Below are positions 33,291 to 40,964 of a stretch of DNA of 40,964 nucleotides, one piece after another. Origin of the DNA: an uncultured Bacilli bacterium (lineage in GTDB: Bacteria; Bacillota_I; Bacilli_A; RF39; UBA660); assembly GCA_947630495.1 (NCBI GenBank), contig CANRHS010000004.1, positions 1 through 40,964 on the forward strand. The letters run 5' to 3'. Numbering within the stretch: position 1 is the stretch's first letter; each line of letters opens with the position of its first letter. The notes beneath the pieces were generated by a model. It was not told the DNA's origin and made no database searches. It saw only the letters and a list, made by a program, of their open reading frames with translations. The translations under genes and the position numbers were made by a program.

Positions 33291-33818
33291 ATGAAGAAAA
33301 AAATAGGATTAATTTTATTATTAGTAGTTACTGTACTAATAACTGGTTGTAGTCTTTTGGAACCAACTAAAGATGGACAAGATAAGGAACAAGAAGTTTC
33401 AAATGAACAATTAATTAAAGAAGAAGGGTATACAGTTACTTTAGGAAAAGATTTTACTAAAGGAGAAGTAGATAATTTTGATGTTTTTTACCAAAACGAA
33501 AAAATTGGATTTACTTCTGTAAGAGAACCATTTGATACTTTAGCATCAATTAACATTAACAAAGATTCAACACTTGAAGAATATGGTGAAAAAATAATTA
33601 CAGCTAATAATATTTTAAATACTTTTAAAGAAAGTGAAGATGAAAGTTATATGTATACAACTTATACAAAAATTGTTACTAATCCTTATTACTATTACAC
33701 AGTTATTAAAAAAGGTTCAGATTCTTTTTGGTTATTTAATTTCTTCTGTAGTAAAGATGATGAAGAAAACGAACTTTCTAAAATAGAAAAATATGCATCA
33801 ACTATTAAAGTTGAATAA
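33291..33818 (+). CDS. Putative lipoprotein
   Basis: MKKKIGLILLLVVTVLITGCSLLEP with lipobox LITGC; start at 33291 after GGGAGG (track start 33240 is too long). Confidence 0.8.
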   Translation: MKKKIGLILLLVVTVLITGCSLLEPTKDGQDKEQEVSNEQLIKEEGYTVTLGKDFTKGEVDNFDVFYQNEKIGFTSVREPFDTLASININKDSTLEEYGEKIITANNILNTFKESEDESYMYTTYTKIVTNPYYYYTVIKKGSDSFWLFNFFCSKDDEENELSKIEKYASTIKVE

Positions 33819-33821
33819 TCT

Positions 33822-34031
33822 ATGAAAAATTTATTAATTAAATTAATTAAGTTATATCAAAAAACTCCAGGTCATTTTCATTCTGCTTGTAAATATTATC
33901 CAAGTTGTTCTAACTATACAATTGAAGCAATTAATGAATATGGGGCCTTAAAGGGGAGTATACTTGGTATAAAAAGAATTTTAAGATGTAATCCTTTTTC
34001 TAAAGGAGGATATGATCCTGTTAAAAAGTAA
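33822..34031 (+). CDS. yidD: Membrane protein insertion efficiency factor YidD
   Basis: [60 protein letters not shown]. Confidence 0.93.
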   Translation: MKNLLIKLIKLYQKTPGHFHSACKYYPSCSNYTIEAINEYGALKGSILGIKRILRCNPFSKGGYDPVKK

Positions 34032-34058
34032 AACTGTCTATTCACTATAGACAGTTTT
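34030..34058. terminator. Bidirectional terminator between yidD and the transglutaminase-like gene
   Basis: AAAACTGTCTATTCACTATAGACAGTTTTAT. Confidence 0.75.
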
Positions 34059-34949
34059 ATCAAACATATGTTCTTTTGTATCTAATTCAAGTAACTTACT
34101 ATCAGATATTAAGAAGAAATTATCTTCAAGTATATCTTTACCATCAGATGTAATTGGGTCATCCCAAGTTAAATCTAAATTGTACCAATTATTATCTAAA
34201 TAAACATAATTCCAAATATGGTTATCACTAGAAATCCTATAACTCTTAATTCCAAACTTTTCTAAGAATAACATCATACTATCCGTATATCCTCCACATA
34301 AAGCATATCCTTCAATTAAAGCTCCATAGGCAGTATCTGATTTATAGTTAATAATATTCTTATCACTCCTTGCTTGATCATACTTAGTATTATTAATTAT
34401 ATAATCATGAATTGTCTTTATCTTTTCTCTCGTTGTCATATCATCATTTATATATTTCTTTATAATATCATCAATTTTATAATCTAAAATTATTTTCATA
34501 TCCTCAGTATAATTTCTATTTATTTTTAAAGTTATCTTTCCATTTTCTCCAAATCCTGTTTCTAAATCTTTAAAACCATTATAAGGATGGACAAAGTTAT
34601 TAATATTGGAAATTGTAACTTGACTATTAGCAATATTCTTAACATCATCTATACAATTAGTATAATCAGTATCACAATAGAAAGTAAAATTACTCATACC
34701 ACTATTGATAACTGTATAATAAATATTTAAAATATCTTGCTTATTCTTAGGAGTAAAGTTCGTTGTATTAGAAACATAATTAAAGTTATAATCTCTGTAA
34801 TTTCCATTCTTAACTAATGTTGTTGCAACTCTATCATTTTTTATAAAATATTTATTATAATAACTAATTATATCTTCCTTGTAATGAAACGTTACGAAAA
34901 AAACTAAAATAATTATTAAAATAAAAACTATTCTTTTCATACGCATCAC
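34038..34949 (-). CDS. Membrane-anchored transglutaminase-like domain protein
   Basis: N-terminal TM; YALCGGYTDSMMLFLEKFGIKSYRI...DNHIWNYVYLDNNWYNLDLTWDDP Cys-His-Asp. Confidence 0.85.
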   Translation of the reverse strand: MMRMKRIVFILIIILVFFVTFHYKEDIISYYNKYFIKNDRVATTLVKNGNYRDYNFNYVSNTTNFTPKNKQDILNIYYTVINSGMSNFTFYCDTDYTNCIDDVKNIANSQVTISNINNFVHPYNGFKDLETGFGENGKITLKINRNYTEDMKIILDYKIDDIIKKYINDDMTTREKIKTIHDYIINNTKYDQARSDKNIINYKSDTAYGALIEGYALCGGYTDSMMLFLEKFGIKSYRISSDNHIWNYVYLDNNWYNLDLTWDDPITSDGKDILEDNFFLISDSKLLELDTKEHMFDKTVYSE

Positions 34950-34986
34950 CCAAGTTTATTTTATCACAAAAAACAGAAAAAAATAC

Positions 34987-35023
34987 AAAAAAAGTAACAA
35001 TTTGTGTAAAATTTTGTTACTTT
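34987..35023 (-). terminator. Intrinsic terminator of rpsT
   Basis: Minus strand AAAGTAACAAAATTTTACACAAATTGTTACTTTTTTTG. Confidence 0.75.
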
Positions 35024-35283
35024 GTTAAATTGTTTACAGATTTTTGTAATCTAGACTTCAATCTTGCTGCTTTATTTTCATGAACTATATTGATATCTTG
35101 AGCCTTATCAATATTCTTAAAAGTTGTTTTTAAAAGTTCTTTAGCTTCTTCACTATTACCATCTTTAATAGTTTTTTCTAACTTCTTAATAGAATTTTTC
35201 ATACGAGAATCTACTAAAACGTTTTCATTACATTTTCTTTCACTAGTTAAAACTCTTTTTTTAGCACTTTTAATATTTGGCAT
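35017..35283 (-). CDS. rpsT: 30S ribosomal protein S20
   Basis: MPNIKSAKKRVLTSERKCNENVLVDSRMKNSIKKLEK...VHENKAARLKSRLQKSVNNL. Confidence 0.94.
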   Translation of the reverse strand: MPNIKSAKKRVLTSERKCNENVLVDSRMKNSIKKLEKTIKDGNSEEAKELLKTTFKNIDKAQDINIVHENKAARLKSRLQKSVNNLTK

Positions 35284-35390
35284 TTTGTCACCTCTTTCTT
35301 AAAACACATATATAATAACAAATTTTTACCTAAAAAGTCAATAATAATAGTAATTTTTTTAAAATAATCCATACTATTTATGGTGATTTT

Positions 35391-36392
35391 ATGCATAAAG
35401 TAGATTTATCTAAGTATAATATGCGAAGTGATTTAATAATTGAAGATACTTCTAAGGATTTTACAAAAGAAAGTTATCAAGAAAAAGATATCCAAGTAGA
35501 TTATATTCAATTAGATTCTAATAATACCTTAAAGAAGAAAAAAGGAGACTATATTACAATTAGTTTTAATGATATAACAGATTCGACTAATTTTAATAAT
35601 GTCTTAAGTGTTTTAGTTAAAGAATTAAAAAGAATTTTCAAGTTAACTAAGATTAAAGATAATGATAAATGTTTAATAATTGGTCTTGGTAATAGTAAAT
35701 CAACTCCAGATTCTTTAGGGTATGAAACTTTAAAAAATATAGTTGTAACAAGGCATCTTTATGAAATAGGTGATGTTTCTAAAGAATATCGAAATATTTC
35801 TATTTTAGAACCTAATGTTTTAGGTAATACGGGAATTGAATCAAAAGATGTTATTTTAGGAGTAGTTAATGAAATTAAACCAGATTTTATAATTGCCATA
35901 GACTCTTTAGCTGCTCTTAATATTGATAGATGTCAAAAGACTATTCAAATAACTAATACAGGTATTCATCCAGGTTCTGGAATAGGTAATAATCGAGGTG
36001 AAATATCTAAAGATACAATTAAAATCCCCGTTATTGCAATAGGAATTCCAACTGTTGTTTCAAGTGCCGTAATTGTCAATGATACTTTAAACTATTTAAT
36101 GAAAAAAATAAGTTATCATAAAAATAACTATGCTAAAGATAAATTAATTAATAAAAATAATCTAAATTATTTAAAAGAAAAATCTAATTTATCTCAAGAA
36201 GAAAAAGAAGAACTACTCGGATTAGTAGGTAGTTTGAGTGATAATGATCGGAATGAACTTATTTATGAAGTCTTAAATCCAATTGGTTATAATTTAATAG
36301 TAACAACGAAAGAAATAGATTTTATAATAGATAAACTAGGTAAACTTTTAGGAGAAGCTTTAAATAAATCTTTAAATTTTGATTTACAATAA
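35391..36392 (+). CDS. gpr: GPR endopeptidase (spore germination protease)
   Basis: MHKVDLSKYNMRSDLIIED...LIIGLGNSKSTPDSLGYETLKNIVVTRHL...NTGIHPGSGIGNNRGEISKDTIKIPVIAIGIPTVV; adjacent to rpsT, a common neighbourhood. Confidence 0.94.
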   Translation: MHKVDLSKYNMRSDLIIEDTSKDFTKESYQEKDIQVDYIQLDSNNTLKKKKGDYITISFNDITDSTNFNNVLSVLVKELKRIFKLTKIKDNDKCLIIGLGNSKSTPDSLGYETLKNIVVTRHLYEIGDVSKEYRNISILEPNVLGNTGIESKDVILGVVNEIKPDFIIAIDSLAALNIDRCQKTIQITNTGIHPGSGIGNNRGEISKDTIKIPVIAIGIPTVVSSAVIVNDTLNYLMKKISYHKNNYAKDKLINKNNLNYLKEKSNLSQEEKEELLGLVGSLSDNDRNELIYEVLNPIGYNLIVTTKEIDFIIDKLGKLLGEALNKSLNFDLQ

Positions 36393-36433
36393 TTAAAACT
36401 TATTATATAATAGAGATATAATTGAGGTGGCTT

Positions 36434-36925
36434 ATGAATAAAGATGGGTTTACAACAGTTGAACTTCTATTAACGATGATATTAGTTATTTCTATTATGG
36501 CAACAACTTCTTCAGTTACTTATACTTATCGTGATAGAAGTAGTTATGAAGAAGAATTAAATGAATTAACTAATTATAAAAATACTGTAACAAAAGTTAT
36601 TTATGATGATATTTTAACGAATACAACATCAGATAAAATAATTTCTATGAAATCAGCTGGAATTACTAATGAATATTATTTAGGTACATCTTCAAATTCT
36701 AATGCTTATTCTTTAAAAATAATTGATGAACCTCAAAAAAAAGGAATAGTCTACGGAAAAGCAGGTCAATTAGTTGAATATATTATTCCAGGTTCTGATT
36801 CAAACTTAATTGAGATAAATGGAGTTAATTTTCCAACTTTAGAAAGTAATGTTTATACTTTTGAATTATCTTTTTATCAAAGAAACTTAGAAAAAACTTT
36901 TAAAATTAAATTTACTATTTCATAA
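36434..36925 (+). CDS. Type IV pilin-like / pseudopilin protein
   Basis: MNKDGFTTVELLLTMILVISIMATTSS prepilin cleavage motif (G|FTTVE) and hydrophobic helix; ATG 36434 after GAGGTGG. Confidence 0.75.
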   Translation: MNKDGFTTVELLLTMILVISIMATTSSVTYTYRDRSSYEEELNELTNYKNTVTKVIYDDILTNTTSDKIISMKSAGITNEYYLGTSSNSNAYSLKIIDEPQKKGIVYGKAGQLVEYIIPGSDSNLIEINGVNFPTLESNVYTFELSFYQRNLEKTFKIKFTIS

Positions 36926-37847
36926 AATATAAAATTAAGAAAACTAAACTACTAGCAATTAAACCATGCATAAGTCTTGCAATAAAATAATCTTTATATT
37001 TTATTTTATAATCACTTAAAATACTAAATACTTGCATATGAATACTAAGTCCACCAAAGGAAATAAAGAAGGTTATAATACTTGCTTTCATTATTAAAGG
37101 TAGAGTGGTACTTGAGATAAAATAAATTCCTTGAGTCATTTCTAAGATTCCACATATTAAACTATTAATATTATTACTAAAAGGGAAATTAGCTTTAATT
37201 AAAGAAGTTATAATCATAAAGAAAGTAATAATACCATATAATAAAAATAAAATCTTAATAGTATTTAAAATAGAATTAGAGAGAGTTTTAACAAAACTAT
37301 CTTTCTTTTTTTCTTTTAAAGCATTATTAGAAACTAAATTAACATAGTAATTACGATTAATAATTCCAATAATAACATTAGTTAAATAATGAATAACTAA
37401 GATTAAAATACCAATACTTTTATTACCTAAAAAAGAAATACCAATACTTTCTATTATAAATAAGGGGTTAGAAAAATGGGTAAATAATAATAACTTACTT
37501 GCTTCTTCTTTATTAATAACTTTATTATCTAAAAGATTCTTTAAATATTTACTATTACTAGGAAAACCACTTAAAGTAGAAAGAAGAAATACAAAAGAAG
37601 TTTCTTTTTTCATTTTAAAAACTTTTTCCATAACTGGTCCAAATACTAAAGATAAATAATAAATAGCATTATAATTAATTAATAAATCAACTATAATATA
37701 AATAGGTAAGATAGTTGGTACTAAATTATAAAACCAAATAGAGGTACTATTAATAATAGTTTTGATAACAATATTTGAATGATCAAATATTTCAATTAAA
37801 AAAATAAATATAAATAAAACTATCAATAAATTAAATTTTTTCTTCAT
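36915..37847 (-). CDS. ylbJ: YlbJ-like sporulation integral membrane protein (nucleoside-recognition fold)
   Basis: TSIWFYNLVPTILPIYIIVDLLINY...FLLSTLSGFPSNSKYLKNLLDNKVINKEEASKLLLFTHFSNPLFII...FGGLSIHMQVFSIL. Confidence 0.88.
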   Translation of the reverse strand: MKKKFNLLIVLFIFIFLIEIFDHSNIVIKTIINSTSIWFYNLVPTILPIYIIVDLLINYNAIYYLSLVFGPVMEKVFKMKKETSFVFLLSTLSGFPSNSKYLKNLLDNKVINKEEASKLLLFTHFSNPLFIIESIGISFLGNKSIGILILVIHYLTNVIIGIINRNYYVNLVSNNALKEKKKDSFVKTLSNSILNTIKILFLLYGIITFFMIITSLIKANFPFSNNINSLICGILEMTQGIYFISSTTLPLIMKASIITFFISFGGLSIHMQVFSILSDYKIKYKDYFIARLMHGLIASSLVFLILYFMK

Positions 37848-37886
37848 AAATAATCCTTTTTTTGTTATAATTAAGTAGGTGATATT

Positions 37887-38891
37887 ATGTTTAATAAAAT
37901 ATATGAAAAGATTAAAAAATTTATTAAAGAAAATTATAAAGAATTACTTATTTATTTGGCTTTATTAATTATTTTAACTTATCCTCTTCCTTATTATATC
38001 TTAATTGGAGGAGGAACAATAGATTTAGAAAAGAGAATAGAACTTAAGAGTGATGAGAAGGGTAGTTATAATCTTGCTTATGTTAAACAAATAAATGCTA
38101 CAATTCCAACTTATTTGTTAAGTTTTATATTCAGTAAATGGGATTTAGAAGAAGTTAGTAGTTATACAGTTGATGAAAGTGAAACAAGAAGTGATGTAAA
38201 TAATAGAGAGAGATTATATCTTGAAGAAGCTAATTCTAATGCTATTATAAATGCTTATACTTTAGCAGGGAAAAAGGTTGATATAAAAAGCGATGATTAT
38301 AAAGTTATCTATGTAAGTGAAGAAAGTGATACAGATATTAAAATTGGAGATACTTTAATAAGTGTAAATGGTGTATCAATTAATAATAACACGGAGTATA
38401 AAAAATATTTAGATACTCTTGAAGTAGGAGAAAAATTAGATGTTAAAGTAAAAAGAAATGGTAAAGAAGTAGATTGTTATGCTAAATTAATTGAAGTAGA
38501 TAATGAAAAAGTAATTGGTCTTTATTTAGTTAATGTCTATGATTATGAAGTTGATCCTAAAATTAATTTAAAATTTCATTCTAATGAATCTGGTCCATCA
38601 GGTGGATTTATGTTATCTTTAGCTATTTATGATAGGTTAGTACCTGAGGATTTAACGAAAGGAAGAAAGATAGTTGGGACTGGGACAATTGATATAGATG
38701 GAAATGTTGGAGAAATAGGTGGAGTTAAATATAAAGTAATGGGAGCATCGCACGATAAAGCCGATATCTTCTTTGTTCCTAAAGAAAATTATGATGAAGC
38801 AATAGAGACAAAAAAGAAATATAAATATGATATTGACATTGTTAAAGTTGAAAAATTAGAAGATGCTATTAAATATTTACAAGAAAATTAA
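37887..38891 (+). CDS. ylbL: YlbL-like membrane-anchored PDZ/Lon-type serine protease
   Basis: N-terminal TM, PDZ segment (DTDIKIGDTLISVNGVSI), GPSGGFMLSLAIYDRL (Ser) and GVKYKVMGASHDKADIFFVPKEN (Lys). Confidence 0.88.
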   Translation: MFNKIYEKIKKFIKENYKELLIYLALLIILTYPLPYYILIGGGTIDLEKRIELKSDEKGSYNLAYVKQINATIPTYLLSFIFSKWDLEEVSSYTVDESETRSDVNNRERLYLEEANSNAIINAYTLAGKKVDIKSDDYKVIYVSEESDTDIKIGDTLISVNGVSINNNTEYKKYLDTLEVGEKLDVKVKRNGKEVDCYAKLIEVDNEKVIGLYLVNVYDYEVDPKINLKFHSNESGPSGGFMLSLAIYDRLVPEDLTKGRKIVGTGTIDIDGNVGEIGGVKYKVMGASHDKADIFFVPKENYDEAIETKKKYKYDIDIVKVEKLEDAIKYLQEN

Positions 38892-38955
38892 AAAAATATC
38901 AAATTTTAATTGTTATTTTTAGAAATTTGGTGTAATATATAAGTGGTGAAACGAA

Positions 38956-39381
38956 ATGGGGAATTTAGTAATCTTTTATGATAAAAATAATGATGTAATA
39001 ACCTTGGTTAATAATTATAAAAAAGAGTATCAGGCAAATGTTTATCAAATAGAGACAGAAAATAAATATGGTTTCTTTGATAAGCTTAGTAATGATAAAT
39101 CAAAAGTAAAATTAAAAAGATGTAATCTTGATTTAAAAAGATATAGTAATATTATTTTAATAACTAATCTTTGGCATGATCAAGTACCTGCTCCTGTTTT
39201 GAGATTTTTAGAACAACAAACAGGTAATATTAATAATATTATATATATATTATATAATAAGAATAAAGAAGATAAACCTAGTGAGTTTGAAAAGATGGAT
39301 AAAATTTTAAACTTAAGACGAGATAAATCTTATTTTGTTACTTTAGATAAAAAAAATATTAATGTTCGTGTATATCAATAA
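38956..39381 (+). CDS. Hypothetical protein
   Basis: 141-aa ORF with RBS-like GTGG upstream; no recognised motif. Confidence 0.6.
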   Translation: MGNLVIFYDKNNDVITLVNNYKKEYQANVYQIETENKYGFFDKLSNDKSKVKLKRCNLDLKRYSNIILITNLWHDQVPAPVLRFLEQQTGNINNIIYILYNKNKEDKPSEFEKMDKILNLRRDKSYFVTLDKKNINVRVYQ

Positions 39382-39408
39382 TATATTGTATAGGGGTGTA
39401 TAAGTAGT

Positions 39409-40038
39409 ATGAAAAGAAAAATTATTTTAATTATTTTGGTGTTTATTTTAAATTTACTTTGGGTTAATGCTATTTCGATAACGAATGAACTTGCAGCTAC
39501 TCATGATTTTGTAATTCAGACAACTAAAAAGACGAATTTACAGAATAATCCTTTGATGGAAGACTTGGATGTAATGTTAAAAACTAATCTTTCTTATGAA
39601 GGTGAGGATGCTGTTAAAATAGGACATAAGATAGATAACTTCTTAAAAGAAAAAATGGAAGGCAAAGGAGAAGTAATATCTAAGTATGCTATTAATAGTA
39701 AATTAGATCCTTATTTAGTTGCTAGTATGATAATTGAAGAATCTGGTTGTGATTCTGAATGTAGTGTATTAGTTACTAAGTGTAATAATGTTGCTAAACT
39801 TCGTTATAATGAAAATAATTTAACTGAAAAGTCTTGCTTTGGAGGCATTTACCAAAAGTTTGATTCCGTAGAATCTTCAATTAGAAGTTATGTAAGATAT
39901 GTTAAAGAAAATTTTTATGATAAAGACTTAACAACCCTAAACGATATTTATAAAGAATATAAAAAAGATGTTAGATGGTTATATAGAGTTAATCAAAAAA
40001 TGGATAATATAGAGAAATCAACTCCTTATCAAAGTTGA
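39409..40038 (+). CDS. Secreted lysozyme/glucosaminidase-like protein
   Basis: Signal peptide MKRKIILIILVFILNLLWVNA; ISKYAINSKLDPYLVASMIIEESGC...KCNNVAKLRY...CFGGIYQKFDSVESSIRSYVRYV glucosaminidase-like pattern. Confidence 0.6.
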   Translation: MKRKIILIILVFILNLLWVNAISITNELAATHDFVIQTTKKTNLQNNPLMEDLDVMLKTNLSYEGEDAVKIGHKIDNFLKEKMEGKGEVISKYAINSKLDPYLVASMIIEESGCDSECSVLVTKCNNVAKLRYNENNLTEKSCFGGIYQKFDSVESSIRSYVRYVKENFYDKDLTTLNDIYKEYKKDVRWLYRVNQKMDNIEKSTPYQS

Positions 40039-40145
40039 TTTTTTAATAGGAAAGTCCATATAAAATGTCAAAAAGTGCAAAAAAGTCTTGCCATATGAAA
40101 AAATAAGATGTATAATAATATGCTAAGAAAGTTAGGTGATGATAA

Positions 40146-40964
40146 ATGGAAATTTATAATGTTTATACTTTTAGATTATATCCAACTAATGAACAAAAAA
40201 CTAAATTAAATTCATTTCTTGGTACAACTAGGTTTATTTATAATTATTATTTAGAATTAAAAGAAAAAGATAATAGTTTAACTTTTAAAGAAATGAAGAA
40301 AGATATTCCAGTTCTTGTAGCCAATAATCCTTGGCTTAAAGAAGTAGATTCAATAATACCAAGATGTGCAATTGATAATTTAGAAAATGCTTATATTAGA
40401 TTTTTTAGTAAATTAGGCGGTAAACCTAAATTTAAAAGATATTCATCTAAAGCAAGTTATAGAACTTCTTGCATAAGAAGAACCTATAAAGATAAAGAAT
40501 ATCAAAATATAAAAGTAGATTTAGTTAATAAAATAATAAAACTACCTAAATTATCAGAAATAAAAATAAGAGGATGTCGTAATCTAGAAAGTTTTGATAA
40601 GAAAATAATAAATGTAACAGTAGAAAGAGAAGCCAGAAAATATTATGCCAAAGTTTTAGTTTCTGAATTTATTGAAGTACCTCAGTTCGTACCATCAGTA
40701 AACATGGTAGGAATAGACTTAGGAGTAAAGACTTTAATGACAACAAGTTATGGAGAAAAAATAGATAATATTCAAAAACAACTAGAAAAATATGAACAAA
40801 AATTAAAAGGATTAAACAGATGGCTTGCAAGAAGTCGTAAAGGAAGCAAAAATAGACAAAAAATAATAACTAAAATCCAAAGATTATATGAAAAAATCAA
40901 AAATGCAAAGAAATTCTATAACCATCTAATGATAAATAAAATATTAAAAGAAAATGATGTTGTT
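40146..40964 (+). CDS. tnpB: IS200/IS605-family OrfB / TnpB RNA-guided nuclease, truncated by window end
   Basis: MEIYNVYTFRLYPTNEQKTKLNSFLGTTRFIYNYYLELK...GGKPKFKRYSSKASYRTS...MVGIDLGVKTLMTTSYGEKI (RuvC-I Asp)...GLNRWLARSRKGSKNRQKIITKI. Absent from the ORF track because it runs off the window. Confidence 0.9.
   Translation, partial: MEIYNVYTFRLYPTNEQKTKLNSFLGTTRFIYNYYLELKEKDNSLTFKEMKKDIPVLVANNPWLKEVDSIIPRCAIDNLENAYIRFFSKLGGKPKFKRYSSKASYRTSCIRRTYKDKEYQNIKVDLVNKIIKLPKLSEIKIRGCRNLESFDKKIINVTVEREARKYYAKVLVSEFIEVPQFVPSVNMVGIDLGVKTLMTTSYGEKIDNIQKQLEKYEQKLKGLNRWLARSRKGSKNRQKIITKIQRLYEKIKNAKKFYNHLMINKILKENDVV

Noticed and set aside
1-40964. Mollicutes-type alternative code (TGA = Trp)
   Set aside because: TGA is used as a stop (e.g. 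40036-40038) and tryptophans are TGG.

Overview
AT-rich chromosome segment with the standard genetic code (TGA used as a stop, TGG as Trp). It looks like a spore-forming, low-GC Firmicutes-type gut bacterium, since gpr, ylbJ and ylbL homologues are present. The left ~11 kb is dominated by one 3457-aa ORF that reads as a multi-domain effector/toxin: an N-terminal coiled-coil and hydrophobic region, then a transglutaminase-like domain, an unassigned domain, a long coiled coil, an R-S-E ADP-ribosyltransferase domain, an HExxH zincin-like domain and a C-terminal papain/C39-like Cys-His domain. Near-identical EF-hand/dockerin-loop-like acidic linkers separate several of these modules. A small ORF follows it (candidate immunity/chaperone). 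Next come two paralogous membrane-anchored proteins, two FAD oxidoreductases, a class B sortase, a DUF2974 hydrolase, a CmpB-like membrane protein and a 1729-aa repetitive surface protein with a VPKTFD sorting signal. Three ATPases with C-terminal PD-(D/E)XK-like motifs (one AAA-ATPase_9-like, two AAA_14/DUF4143-like) lie within 7 kb, interleaved with an ABC transporter pair. The right end is mostly housekeeping and sporulation: SDR/FabG-like, tRNA-Gln, YidD, rpsT, gpr, ylbJ, a YlbL-like protease and a truncated TnpB. Unexplained non-coding structures include a nested ~201-bp quasi-palindrome upstream of the surface-protein gene, an orphan promoter-hairpin-terminator unit (candidate ~75-nt sRNA), 23-bp iterons upstream of one DUF4143 ATPase, and paired GGACAGTTGA hairpins next to a broken XRE regulator.
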